Shown piece by piece: positions 1-8,004 of a DNA stretch of 18,510 bases; positions within the stretch are counted from its first letter, which is position 1; each line of letters starts with the position of its first letter. The stretch is from Nitrospiria bacterium (GTDB lineage Bacteria > Nitrospirota > CAKKRA01 > 9FT-COMBO-42-15): the NCBI GenBank assembly GCA_919903585.1, contig CAKKST010000219.1, positions 1-18,510 of the forward strand, read 5' to 3'. Position numbers and translations under genes: made by a program. The notes beneath the pieces are model-generated. The model made no database searches and was not told the DNA's origin. It saw only the letters and a program-made list of their open reading frames with translations.

Positions 1-72
1 TGTAGCTCAGTCGGTTAGAGCATGCGGCTCATATCCGCAGTGTCCGGGGTTCGAATCCCTGCACCGCCACCA
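1..72 (+). tRNA. tRNA-Met (CAT), elongator type, 5' end cut by window edge
   Basis: Seen: D stem GCTC/GAGC, anticodon stem TGCGG/CCGCA around the loop CTCATAT (anticodon CAT), T arm with TTCGAAT, acceptor 3' strand CACCGCC, discriminator A and encoded CCA at 70-72. Only the last two bases (TG) of the 5' acceptor strand are inside the window, so about five bases are missing on the left. The 3' strand implies an acceptor starting GGCGGTG, as in many bacterial elongator tRNA-Met genes. It lacks the C4-G69/C5-G68 pairs associated with lysidine-modified tRNA-Ile2, so elongator Met is preferred. It is the only plus-strand gene and converges on rnpB 11 bases away. Confidence 0.93.
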
Positions 73-403
73 AAAAAAGAAAAAGCCTGACAGTCCATAA
101 GCCGAGTTCTGTCCCCCACAAGTGTGGGGTGATGATCATTCCTCTTGTCCTGAATATTGCTATCAGGATCCTGCGACCTAACCCGTTCCGCCTTTCTATC
201 ATAAGCATAAGATAGAATATTGAATGGGCCATTCTTACCATCAAGTGGAGCGGAACCTATTTGGTCTTGCTCCGGGTGGGGTTTACCATGCCTCCAATGT
301 CGCCATTAGAGCGGTGAGCTCTTACCTCGCCTTTTCACCCTTACCCCGCACCATAACGGTGCGGGGCGGTATTTTTTCTGTGGCACTTTCCTTCTGCCAC
401 CTC

Positions 404-450
404 AACCCCCCTTTAATTACCCCCTTACTAAGGGGGGAAACAGAGGGGTT
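404..450. repeat. C/G-rich palindromic element inside rnpB
   Basis: Seen: outer arms AACCCC (404-409) and GGGGTT (445-450), and an inner stem CCCCCTT (420-426) / AAGGGGG (430-436) with a 3-base loop. It sits between the P9-like hairpin and the conserved AAGTGCCACAG segment, where rnpB usually has only a short hairpin. I infer a dispersed-repeat insertion from its composition. No second full copy is in this window. Confidence 0.55.
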
Positions 451-507
451 AGAGAAAACAGACTCCGCATTACGGAGCACCCTGCCCTGTGGAGCTCGGA
501 CTTTCCT

Positions 508-560
508 CTCACCCCCACCCTTCCCTCCCCCTTCAAGGGGGAGGGAAGGGTGGGGGTGAG
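508..560. repeat. 25-bp perfect hairpin forming the P3 helix of rnpB
   Basis: Seen: arms 508-532 and 536-560 are perfectly complementary over 25 bases around the loop TCA. Plus-strand reading starts CTCACCCCCACCC and passes through TTCCCTCCCCCT. The layout (CACCC, then CCCTCCC, TCAAGGG, GGGAGGG) matches the intergenic repeats at 12414-12450, 11539-11574 and 15884-15920. It falls exactly between the P2 strand and the GAGGAAAGTCC segment, which is the P3 position. Confidence 0.75.
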
Positions 561-583
561 CGACCATCTGGACTGTCAGGCTA

Positions 584-1036
584 TTATTTTTCCATACCAA
601 AGTGCAGATTAACTGCCCTGTTTGCCAGTTTGTCTGCCTCTTTATTCTCTTCACGAGGGATATGCGTGATTACAACCCTTGACCCTTGACCCTTGACCCT
701 TTTTAGAAATGTCTGCGCCTCTTTGAATAATATTGCAATATCCCCGTTCTTCACCCTGTATTCACCGTTCATCTGCTTTACCATCAACTCTGAATCCGAA
801 AAAATCTTTATGCACCCTGCCTTATGCCTCAGTGCGGACTTGAGCGCTGCTACAAGCGCGGAATATTCAGCGATATTATTTGTTGCAATACCGATGTATC
901 TGCCAATCTCATCAACAACCTTGCCGCTGCTGTCCTTCAGGATTACACCTATGCCTGCATCCCCGGGATTGCCCCTTGAAACGCCGTCAGTATATATTAT
1001 CAAATCTGCAGCATCTGATTCCACTTTTTTTATCAT
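584..1036 (-). CDS. rnhA: Ribonuclease HI family protein
   Basis: 150 residues; cleaves RNA in RNA-DNA hybrids. Seen: N-terminal strand IIYTDGVSRGNPG with catalytic Asp17, NNIAEYSAL with Glu57, SDSELMVKQMNG with Asp81, and IPREENKEADKLAN with the fourth acidic residue Asp135. This is the complete RNase H1 carboxylate set and a normal length for the short bacterial form. The ATG start at 1036 lies behind GAGGGG supplied by an adjacent repeat hairpin, a weak Shine-Dalgarno. Residues about 112-120 (RVKGQGSR) are encoded by a three-unit GGGTCAA heptad repeat between the last helix and the final strand, where relatives are usually shorter. The stop codon is one base from the 5' end of rnpB. The annotation could equally be an RnhA-like paralogue (YpeP/YpdQ type); the catalytic residues favour an active enzyme. 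Confidence 0.93.
   Translation of the reverse strand: MIKKVESDAADLIIYTDGVSRGNPGDAGIGVILKDSSGKVVDEIGRYIGIATNNIAEYSALVAALKSALRHKAGCIKIFSDSELMVKQMNGEYRVKNGDIAILFKEAQTFLKRVKGQGSRVVITHIPREENKEADKLANRAVNLHFGMEK
679..699 (-). repeat. GGGTCAA heptad repeat, three perfect units, inside rnhA
   Basis: Plus strand reads TTGACCC three times in tandem (679-685, 686-692, 693-699). On the coding (minus) strand it is GGGTCAA and encodes part of VKGQGSRV. The same heptad occurs in hisF at 11966-12000. Confidence 0.85.
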
Positions 1037-1045
1037 TATTAAATA

Positions 1046-1081
1046 CCCCTCACCCCGGCCCTCTCCCCATAGGGGAGAGGG
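1046..1081. repeat. Dispersed hairpin repeat, CCCTCTCCCC type
   Basis: Leader CCCCTCACCCCGG, then stem CCCTCTCCCC (1059-1068), loop ATA, and GGGGAGAGGG (1072-1081). Same family as 11376-11411, 12468-12579 and 15832-15868. It fills most of the gap between the zinc-ribbon gene and rnhA, and its outer end forms the GAGGGG in front of rnhA. Confidence 0.85.
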
Positions 1082-1090
1082 AGCTTATTA

Positions 1091-1816
1091 TTATTCCTTC
1101 CAGTAGTGGATGCGGTGGCACTGGAAACACTGTATTATCTTTGTATTCTTTTTTACCTCAGTGAATGTCTGCGGCGGGACATGCATATGGCAGCCGAGGC
1201 AGGAGCCGTTCTTAACAGCAGCAACAGCAAGGCCGTTTTTTGCCTTAAATAGGTGGGTGTATTTTTCTAAAAGCCCCTTGTCTATCTTTGCACCCTTCTC
1301 TTTTCTTTCCTTTATAAGGGCGCTTAATTCCTCCTCTGTCTTTTTAAAGTCTTCCTTGATTTTGGCATCTTCAGCGGAGAATCTCTTTTCCTCCTCTTTT
1401 GCAGCCTGCTCCTTTGTATTAAGCTCCTTCTTGATATTCTCTATCTTCTCAAGCAGGACAAGCAGGTCGTCTTCAATACTGCCTTTTGCCTTTTGCGCTG
1501 CCTCTATCTCTGAAAGGATGGCCTGATATTCCTTATTTGTCTTTATCCCGGATGTCTTTGATTTCAGCTTCTCAGCCTTTGTATCTTCGTCCTCAACAGC
1601 CCTCTCTTTATCGCGCTTCTCCTTTAATAAACCGTCATGAGTAGCTTTTATCTTTGTCAGTTCAGAATGCGCAGCATCAAAGGATTGCCGGGCCTTATCA
1701 ATTATCTCCGGAAGGCTCTTTTTCTCTTTTTGCAGTTCTAATATCCTTGTGTCTGTCTCCTGAAGTTCTATAAGGAATTTAAGCTGCCCGCTGACTTCAA
1801 TTGTATCTGAAGGCAT
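1091..1816 (-). CDS. Coiled-coil protein with C-terminal C4 zinc ribbon
   Basis: 241 residues. Residues about 10-195 are highly charged, heptad-like and rich in Glu, Lys and Ala, predicting a long antiparallel coiled coil. The C-terminus has CLGC (Cys206, Cys209) and CFQC (Cys230, Cys233), a four-cysteine zinc ribbon, followed by RIHYW. This is the architecture of the zf-RING_7/DUF164-like family that includes Helicobacter HP0958, which binds RpoN and flaA mRNA. The biochemical role in this lineage is unknown, and nucleic-acid or protein binding is an inference. The start at 1816 has a good AGGAG eight bases upstream. It lies between the CAT tRNA and rnhA-rnpB, a neighbourhood devoted to RNA handling. 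No signal peptide or membrane segment is visible. Confidence 0.88.
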   Translation of the reverse strand: MPSDTIEVSGQLKFLIELQETDTRILELQKEKKSLPEIIDKARQSFDAAHSELTKIKATHDGLLKEKRDKERAVEDEDTKAEKLKSKTSGIKTNKEYQAILSEIEAAQKAKGSIEDDLLVLLEKIENIKKELNTKEQAAKEEEKRFSAEDAKIKEDFKKTEEELSALIKERKEKGAKIDKGLLEKYTHLFKAKNGLAVAAVKNGSCLGCHMHVPPQTFTEVKKNTKIIQCFQCHRIHYWKE

Positions 1817-1871
1817 TAAAGATACTCCTTTTCACCCATTCACCGTTTCCCCTATTTTCATATCTTTTATA

Positions 1872-1947
1872 TGGTGGGCCCACCAGGATTCGAACCTGGG
1901 ACCAACCGGTTATGAGCCGGTGGCTCTACCAACTGAGCTATGGGCCC
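1872..1947 (-). tRNA. tRNA with CAT anticodon, probably tRNA-Ile2 (lysidine type)
   Basis: Complete 76-nt cloverleaf: acceptor GGGCCCA/TGGGCCC, D stem GCTC/GAGC, anticodon stem ACCGG/CCGGT with loop CTCATAA, T stem CCAGG/CCTGG with TTCGAAT, discriminator A and encoded CCA. The acceptor has C4-G69 and C5-G68, the pairs used by TilS to recognise tRNA-Ile2, and the loop matches E. coli ileX. The other CAT tRNA (1-72) lacks these pairs. I therefore favour Ile2 (decoding AUA after C34-to-lysidine modification); Met is the alternative. It lies 90 bases downstream of rpoD. Confidence 0.95.
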
Positions 1948-1955
1948 AATCTTCT

Positions 1956-2028
1956 TAAAAGGGTTCAAGGATTCAAGTGGTCAAGTGATTTCTCCTCGAA
2001 CCCTTGAATCCAAGAATCCTGGAACCCT
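1956..2028 (-). terminator. Imperfect inverted repeat after rpoD, possible weak terminator
   Basis: Arms 2014-2028 (AGGGTTCCAGGATTC on the minus strand) and 1960-1974 (GAATCCTTGAACCCT) pair with one mismatch over 15 bp around a 39-base loop, followed by a short T run. The arms are G/T-rich GGTTCAAG-type words related to the heptad repeats, so this may be a repeat rather than an evolved terminator. Confidence 0.4.
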
Positions 2029-2037
2029 GAGTTTTAT

Positions 2038-3849
<1,812 letters not shown>

Positions 3850-3879
3850 GGATACCTCGCAAAATCTATAAAAATATTT

Positions 3880-5652
3880 TCAGTTTACGCTTTTTAATTC
3901 CTTCATCTCGTTAAGTATCTGCCGCCTTGACTCTGTATCGCCCTTCTTCTCTGCCGCACTTAGCCTCTCCTGAAGCTCACGCATCCTGTCCTTTATCCCC
4001 CTACCCTTTATCTTCTGCACGCAGTCATTAAAACTCTGCTCAAGATCATCATACTCCAGATCCCTGATTGAAAGCGATGATAAGAGATTTGCAACCACAG
4101 GGTCATCTATTCCGGACAGGTCTTTAAGCCCCTTCCCCTCATCAATTGCCCTGTAAATTATATCTGCAACCTTCTTATAATTTGGGTCCCTAAAATCATC
4201 TGTGCCTAAATGCCCCCTCACCTTTCTCGCGATAGCCTCATCATTCAGCATTATGTGAATCAGCATCTCCTCTGCCTTTGCGCCGCCACGATGAGCCGCC
4301 GGCCTTTGAGCGGCCTTTGGCGCTGCGGAGCCCGCTGATCTCGCTGAATCTCCGGATCTCAATGCCTTTTTCTGTGAGAGCGCTTTTAGTTCTGCTAATA
4401 TATCTGTCTCATCTATCCCAAGTCCTTCTGCAAGCCTCTTAATATAAAGATTCCTCTCAATCCTTCCGGGTATGCCGTTTATTAAGGGCAGAAGCTCATT
4501 CACTACCTTCATCTTGTCATCAATTGCAGTTAAAGGGTCTTTGCCCCGCACCTCGCTGAATACAAAGTCAAAGAGCCTTTCAGAATTCTTCAGCCGTTCA
4601 ACAAAGGCATCAACGCCATTCTTCCTGAGAAATGTATCAGGATCCGTGCCCTCTGTGAGCGCTGCCACCTTGACCTTCATCCCGGCTTCAAGAAAGAGGG
4701 GTGCGCTCCTTATGGCTGCCTTCTTCCCTGCAGCATCAGGATCAAATATCAGAATAAGATTATTTGTAAACCTCTTAATCAGCCTTATATGACCCTGCGT
4801 CAGCGCTGTGCCGAGGGTTGCTGCTGCATTCCTTACCCCCTTCTGATAGGTCATTATCGCATCAAGATACCCCTCAACAATAAGCAGGTAACCGCGCCTG
4901 ACTATCTCCTGCCTCGCCTTTTCAAGGCAGTAAAGGTTTTCACCCTTTATATATATAGGGCTCTCCGGAGAATTTATATATTTTGGCAGACTGTCATCAA
5001 TCACCCTGCCGCCAAAGCCTATCACACGCTTTTTAAGATCAAGGATGGGGAATATTATCCTTCCCCGGAAGCGGTCATAAAAACCATTTTCCTTTTTTAT
5101 AATAAGCCCAACCTTTTCAAGTGTAGCGGCATCAATCCCCTTCTGCCTTAAATATCTGTATGCAGCCTCCCACTGGGGAAGGGAATAGCCTATCTTAAAC
5201 TCTTCTATGGTATTCTTCTCAATACCCCTCTTTTTTAAATATCCCCTTGCCTCTTCTGCCTCCCTGGACTCAGCCAAATTATTATAGAAATATTCCGCGG
5301 CCAGCTCATTGGCCTTATATAACTCTTCCTTGTTGTCTTTCTCTATCCCTTCTCTTTTGCCAGGCTCAGGGATTTTTATACCTGCCCTTTCACCCAGATA
5401 CCTCAATGCCTGAGGAAAGGTAAGGCTATCATATCTCATCAGGAAGTGGAATACATTCCCCCCGACTCCGCACCCGAAGCAATGGAATATCTGTTTTGCA
5501 GGACTTACAGTAAAAGATGGCGTCTTCTCTGAATGAAAAGGGCATAACCCTTTGTAGTTCTGGCCGCTCTTCTTTAAGTTAATATGCTCGGATATAATAG
5601 AGATAATGTCTATCCTCTCTCTGATCCTGTCTGCTAAATCATCTGGGATCAT
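3880..5652 (-). CDS. dnaG: DNA primase DnaG
   Basis: 590 residues, full length; makes RNA primers for replication. Seen: N-terminal CHC2 zinc finger with Cys37, His40, Cys58 and Cys61 (CPFHSEKTPSF, then FHCFGCGVGGN); the RNA-polymerase core (IGYSLPQW, IIFPILDLKKRVIGFGGR, PKYINSPESP); TOPRIM domain with IVEGYLDAI and IFDPDAAGKKA metal-binding acids; and a C-terminal helicase-binding domain after about residue 440. An Ala/Arg/Gly-rich linker (about 412-440) separates core and C-domain. The ATG at 5652 is 13 bases past the NIF3-like gene and has only a weak ribosome-binding site, suggesting translational coupling. Confidence 0.99.
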   Translation of the reverse strand: MIPDDLADRIRERIDIISIISEHINLKKSGQNYKGLCPFHSEKTPSFTVSPAKQIFHCFGCGVGGNVFHFLMRYDSLTFPQALRYLGERAGIKIPEPGKREGIEKDNKEELYKANELAAEYFYNNLAESREAEEARGYLKKRGIEKNTIEEFKIGYSLPQWEAAYRYLRQKGIDAATLEKVGLIIKKENGFYDRFRGRIIFPILDLKKRVIGFGGRVIDDSLPKYINSPESPIYIKGENLYCLEKARQEIVRRGYLLIVEGYLDAIMTYQKGVRNAAATLGTALTQGHIRLIKRFTNNLILIFDPDAAGKKAAIRSAPLFLEAGMKVKVAALTEGTDPDTFLRKNGVDAFVERLKNSERLFDFVFSEVRGKDPLTAIDDKMKVVNELLPLINGIPGRIERNLYIKRLAEGLGIDETDILAELKALSQKKALRSGDSARSAGSAAPKAAQRPAAHRGGAKAEEMLIHIMLNDEAIARKVRGHLGTDDFRDPNYKKVADIIYRAIDEGKGLKDLSGIDDPVVANLLSSLSIRDLEYDDLEQSFNDCVQKIKGRGIKDRMRELQERLSAAEKKGDTESRRQILNEMKELKSVN

Positions 5653-5665
5653 TTGTCTGTCCCGA

Positions 5666-6610
5666 TTATCTCTTTACCCTGTTAAAACCCGAACACCCCG
5701 TAACCTTTACATCACTCACGCTGTCAAGAAGGAGATTCATGCCGAGATTGTCGCTTGCTATGTGGCCGGCAATTACAACATTGATATGGTGTTTCTCTGC
5801 CTCCTTCTTGTGTTCATCACTAATGTGCATAGCAACTATTGTGCCTACACCTGCCTGAGATAGCCTTTCAAAGGCATCCTTTGAACCGCCTGTACCACCT
5901 GTCATGTCCACAAATATCTTTCCTGTCCGCCTCTCTTTTGAGCCGATAAGGATATTTGGGCCTGCATTATTCTTTATGGCCTCCTGATATTCGGGTATCT
6001 CTTTCAGAGACCCTACAACATCCTTCAAGGTATCAGGGTTTTTATCATCAAAGAGCTTCTGTAGATAGGTGGTCACTGCATTATCAGCTGGTGTATGCAC
6101 GCACATAAAAGGGATGCCGAGAAGCCTTGCAGCATCAACTGCCCTCGTATGATTCACAGGCATTACCCTCCGCTGCACCTCTTTTATCCTCTCGCTGAGG
6201 ATATCCTCTGCAACATTAATCGGAACGCCGAATTTGTTCAGTATATCTGCCTGCATATGCATCACCTCATAAAAATTTGCATATGCCCGCCCTTCGGGGT
6301 GGTGGGAGATTACAAGATCAACCGTCTCCCCGCGCTCCCTTAACCTGTCTGCAAGGATTATCTCTCCGACCTCAATATCTATGCCTGCAAGCACATGCCT
6401 GACATCAAGATTCTCATCGCCATGCAGGATCCTTGTATCAGCATAGGGGTTTTTTAATGCCTCTAAGTCGTAGTCCTTCTTTTCGTCATCTTTAAGGGAT
6501 TTATAATCTTCGCCTCTTTTAGTAAATTCTTTATCTATTAAGGCCTTTCCCCTCGGATCAGACTCTATCCCCTTTTTTATAAAGTACTCATACAGTTCCC
6601 TTAGCTTCAA
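5666..6610 (-). CDS. NIF3/DUF34-like metal-binding protein
   Basis: 314 residues. Seen: LVISHHPEG (His103-His104-Pro) and, near the C-terminus, GHIASDNLGMN (His283, Asp287). These match the paired metal-binding motifs of the NIF3/DUF34 family, where the second is usually HxxxE; here the acid is Asp. About 65 N-terminal residues are an extra charged helical region. Family members bind two metals and have GTP cyclohydrolase-like folds; the substrate is unknown, so no reaction is assigned. The start is TTG at 6610 with GGAG seven bases upstream; no ATG upstream is better placed. It lies inside the rpsU-yqeY-dnaG-rpoD operon, directly after a terminator-like hairpin and 13 bases before dnaG, so it is expected to be expressed with primase and sigma. 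Confidence 0.82.
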   Translation of the reverse strand: MKLRELYEYFIKKGIESDPRGKALIDKEFTKRGEDYKSLKDDEKKDYDLEALKNPYADTRILHGDENLDVRHVLAGIDIEVGEIILADRLRERGETVDLVISHHPEGRAYANFYEVMHMQADILNKFGVPINVAEDILSERIKEVQRRVMPVNHTRAVDAARLLGIPFMCVHTPADNAVTTYLQKLFDDKNPDTLKDVVGSLKEIPEYQEAIKNNAGPNILIGSKERRTGKIFVDMTGGTGGSKDAFERLSQAGVGTIVAMHISDEHKKEAEKHHINVVIAGHIASDNLGMNLLLDSVSDVKVTGCSGFNRVKR

Positions 6611-6621
6611 AAAAATTCTCC

Positions 6622-6673
6622 AAAAAAAATAAGGGGCTCACCCACCTAACGCAGGCTTCTGATGCAGCCCCTT
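6622..6673 (-). terminator. Terminator-like hairpin between yqeY and the NIF3-like gene
   Basis: On the minus strand AAGGGGCT (6673-6666) pairs perfectly with AGCCCCTT (6638-6631), enclosing a small inner CCT/AGG hairpin, followed by A and eight T (6629-6622). The T tract runs straight into the GGAG of the NIF3-like gene. It could attenuate transcription into dnaG-rpoD, as the internal terminator of the E. coli rpsU-dnaG-rpoD operon does. A small structured RNA is an alternative. Confidence 0.7.
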
Positions 6674-6693
6674 GATCATATAAGAACAATTTA

Positions 6694-7152
6694 TTAATTA
6701 CTGCCGATAAGCTCTTTAACTAATCTATTAACCACAGCGCCGTCTGCCTTTCCGGCCACCCTCGGCATCAGCGCCTTCATCACCTTGCCCATATCCTTCT
6801 GGGATACAGCGCCTGTCTCTGCGATTGCCTTCTTCACCTCTGCCTTTATATCATCCTCTGACATCTGCGGCGGCAAATATCCCTGAAGTATCTCTGCCTC
6901 TTTCTTTTCCTTCTCTGCAAGGTCATTACGGTTACCCTTTGTAAACTGCTCTATAGAATCCTTGCGCTGCTTGATGGCAGTAATTATAACATCAATTATC
7001 TCCTTGTCAGAGAGCTTGTAGCTTGTCCCGCCCTTCTCAATCTCCTTATTCTTAATTGCTGCCCTAAGCATCCTGATGGTTGAAACCTTCACCTCGTCAC
7101 GGGCCTTCATCGCCTCTTTCATGTCATTAACAAGCTGCTCCTGCAAAGACAT
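6694..7152 (-). CDS. yqeY: GatB/YqeY family protein
   Basis: 152 residues, the usual length of the free-standing YqeY family, which resembles the C-terminal tail of the amidotransferase subunit GatB. Seen: MSLQEQLVNDMKEAMKARDE, then TIRMLRAAIKN, KEAEILQGYLPPQM and GKVMKALMPRVAGKADGAVV. A role in tRNA-related chemistry is inferred from the GatB similarity only. The ATG at 7152 was chosen over an upstream in-frame start because it begins the conserved domain and has AGGAGG nine bases before it, lying within the last codons of rpsU. The gap to the rpsU stop is four bases, so the two are probably translationally coupled. Confidence 0.94.
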   Translation of the reverse strand: MSLQEQLVNDMKEAMKARDEVKVSTIRMLRAAIKNKEIEKGGTSYKLSDKEIIDVIITAIKQRKDSIEQFTKGNRNDLAEKEKKEAEILQGYLPPQMSEDDIKAEVKKAIAETGAVSQKDMGKVMKALMPRVAGKADGAVVNRLVKELIGSN

Positions 7153-7156
7153 ATTA

Positions 7157-7366
7157 TTACTCCTCCTGATATCTTGGAAACTCTTTAAACTTTTTGAGGG
7201 CCTTCTTTTTTGCAGCAATAGCCTTTTTCTTTTTCTTTACACTGGGCTTTTCATAGTGTTCGCGCTTCTTTACTTCGGAAAAAACCCCTGACCTCTCACA
7301 CTGCTTCTTGAATCTTCTTAAGGCATTTTCAAAGGATTCGTTATCTCTCACCCTTACAACGGACAT
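7157..7366 (-). CDS. rpsU: 30S ribosomal protein bS21
   Basis: 69 residues. Seen: MSVVRVRDNESFENALRRFK, then CERSGVFSEVKKREHYEKP and a Lys-rich tail, all diagnostic for bS21, a late-assembling small-subunit protein near the mRNA exit site. Start ATG with GGGAGG ten bases upstream. First gene of the macromolecular-synthesis operon, about 85 bases behind a strong promoter. The coding end contains the ribosome-binding site of yqeY. Confidence 0.98.
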   Translation of the reverse strand: MSVVRVRDNESFENALRRFKKQCERSGVFSEVKKREHYEKPSVKKKKKAIAAKKKALKKFKEFPRYQEE

Positions 7367-7457
7367 TCACTTTTCGCCTCCCCTCTGCCAATCGCATGCA
7401 TTTAAATAATAAAAAAAGTAATATAGACCTGCTCCCTTAACTCTTTGTAAACATGAT

Positions 7458-7486
7458 ACTATAACAGACACATCGTTGTATGTCAA
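7458..7486 (-). promoter_or_regulatory. Sigma-70 promoter of the rpsU-yqeY-dnaG-rpoD operon
   Basis: On the minus strand a perfect -35 TTGACA (7486-7481), a 17-base spacer and -10 TATAGT (7463-7458). Predicted transcription start is near 7451, giving a leader of about 85 nt before rpsU. It lies 18 bases beyond the HIT stop codon, and no terminator is visible between HIT and rpsU. It is the only near-consensus promoter I found in the window. Confidence 0.88.
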
Positions 7487-7504
7487 GATTTTTAAAGTAA
7501 ATTT

Positions 7505-7849
7505 TTAGCCCGGCGGCCATGCGAGCCTCCTTCCACCAAGCATGTGTAAATGTATATGATATACCGCCTGCCCGGCATCCTTATTGCAATTAAATAGCGT
7601 CCTGAAGCCTGATACCGAAATCCCCTTATTTTTCGCAATGTTATTAGCAGCCATAAAGATATGGCCTATTAATGCCCTATCCTCTGTGGTGATATCTAAG
7701 AGGGTGGGGATATGTTTTCTTGGTACAATAAGGGTATGCACAGGCGCCTGCGGGTTTATATCCTCAAAGGCAATTACCATGTCATCTTCATATATAATCT
7801 TTGCTGGTATCTCTTTTTTTATTATCTTACAGAAAATACAGTCTGGCAT
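7505..7849 (-). CDS. HIT family nucleotide hydrolase (HinT-like)
   Basis: 114 residues. Seen: CIFCKIIKKEIPAKIIYED at the N-terminus with a CxxC (Cys4, Cys7), AFEDINPQAPVHTLIVPRKH, and the histidine triad YHIHLHMLGGR (His98, His100, His102). This is the HinT branch, which hydrolyses adenosine phosphoramidates and aminoacyl-AMP; the exact in vivo substrate is unknown. Length is typical. ATG start with AGGAGG seven bases upstream. It follows hisIE after a repeat-filled gap and precedes the rpsU promoter, an order I recall from related genomes. Confidence 0.96.
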   Translation of the reverse strand: MPDCIFCKIIKKEIPAKIIYEDDMVIAFEDINPQAPVHTLIVPRKHIPTLLDITTEDRALIGHIFMAANNIAKNKGISVSGFRTLFNCNKDAGQAVYHIHLHMLGGRRLAWPPG

Positions 7850-7896
7850 GATTTTTCCTCCTATTACTACTATAATAATAACTTGCGAATCTGCGA

Positions 7897-7956
7897 TTCC
7901 CCTCCTTTGTAAGGAGGGGCGAGGGGAGGTAGATAATTAGGGGAGGAATATTTGTT
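7897..7956. repeat. MITE-like repeat, shortened copy
   Basis: Shares its left end (TTCCCCTCCTTTGTAAGGAG, continuing through GGGCGAGGGGAGGTAGAT) and right end (GGGGAGGAATATTTG, then TGG) with the longer copy at 14626-14722, but lacks the middle and most of the right arm. It lies between hisIE and the HIT gene. Confidence 0.85.
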
Positions 7957-8004
7957 GGTAACCTCATGGTAAATGTTTATTTTCCCTTAATTTATTACAG
8001 CTTT

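Larger units (their letters stand above)
84..582 (-). ncRNA. rnpB: RNase P RNA (catalytic subunit), type A-like
   Basis: The RNA removes 5' leaders from tRNA precursors. Seen on the minus strand: a perfect 13-bp P1 helix joining 570-582 with 84-96; the conserved GAGGAAAGTCCGAGCTCC segment (about 508-491); hairpin CTCCG/CGGAG near 463-477; AAGTGCCACAGAAAA and ACCGCC segments; a P12-like hairpin at 344-366; GGGTGAAAAGGCGAGGTAAG; the TGGTAAAC and ACCCGGAGCAAG segments; GACCAAATAGG; and the 3' ACAGAACTCGGCTTATGG signature. GATGGTC after P1 pairs with GATCATC near the 3' end as P2. At about 499 nt it is longer than the usual 350-400 nt, because repeat-like hairpins fill P3 (508-560) and the region after P9 (404-450). 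A T-rich tract (83-73) follows P1. The 5' end lies one base past the rnhA stop codon, so its promoter must lie inside rnhA or further upstream. Confidence 0.96.

Noticed and set aside
224..689. Plus- and minus-strand open frames across the rnpB region encoding Pro/Gly-rich peptides
   Set aside because: They coincide with RNase P RNA and the P3 palindrome, show no family motifs, and have composition dictated by the repeat.
4290..4365. Possible repeat insertion in the Ala/Arg/Gly-rich linker of DnaG
   Set aside because: No match to any repeat family here; low-complexity linkers before the helicase-binding domain are normal in primases.
6611..6693. 6S RNA or riboswitch in the yqeY-NIF3 gap
   Set aside because: The gap is only 83 bases and I could not match a known RNA family; a terminator-like hairpin is the simplest supported call.
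7153..7218. 22-residue upstream extension of YqeY overlapping rpsU
   Set aside because: It overlaps rpsU in another frame; the ATG at 7152 has AGGAGG and begins the conserved domain.
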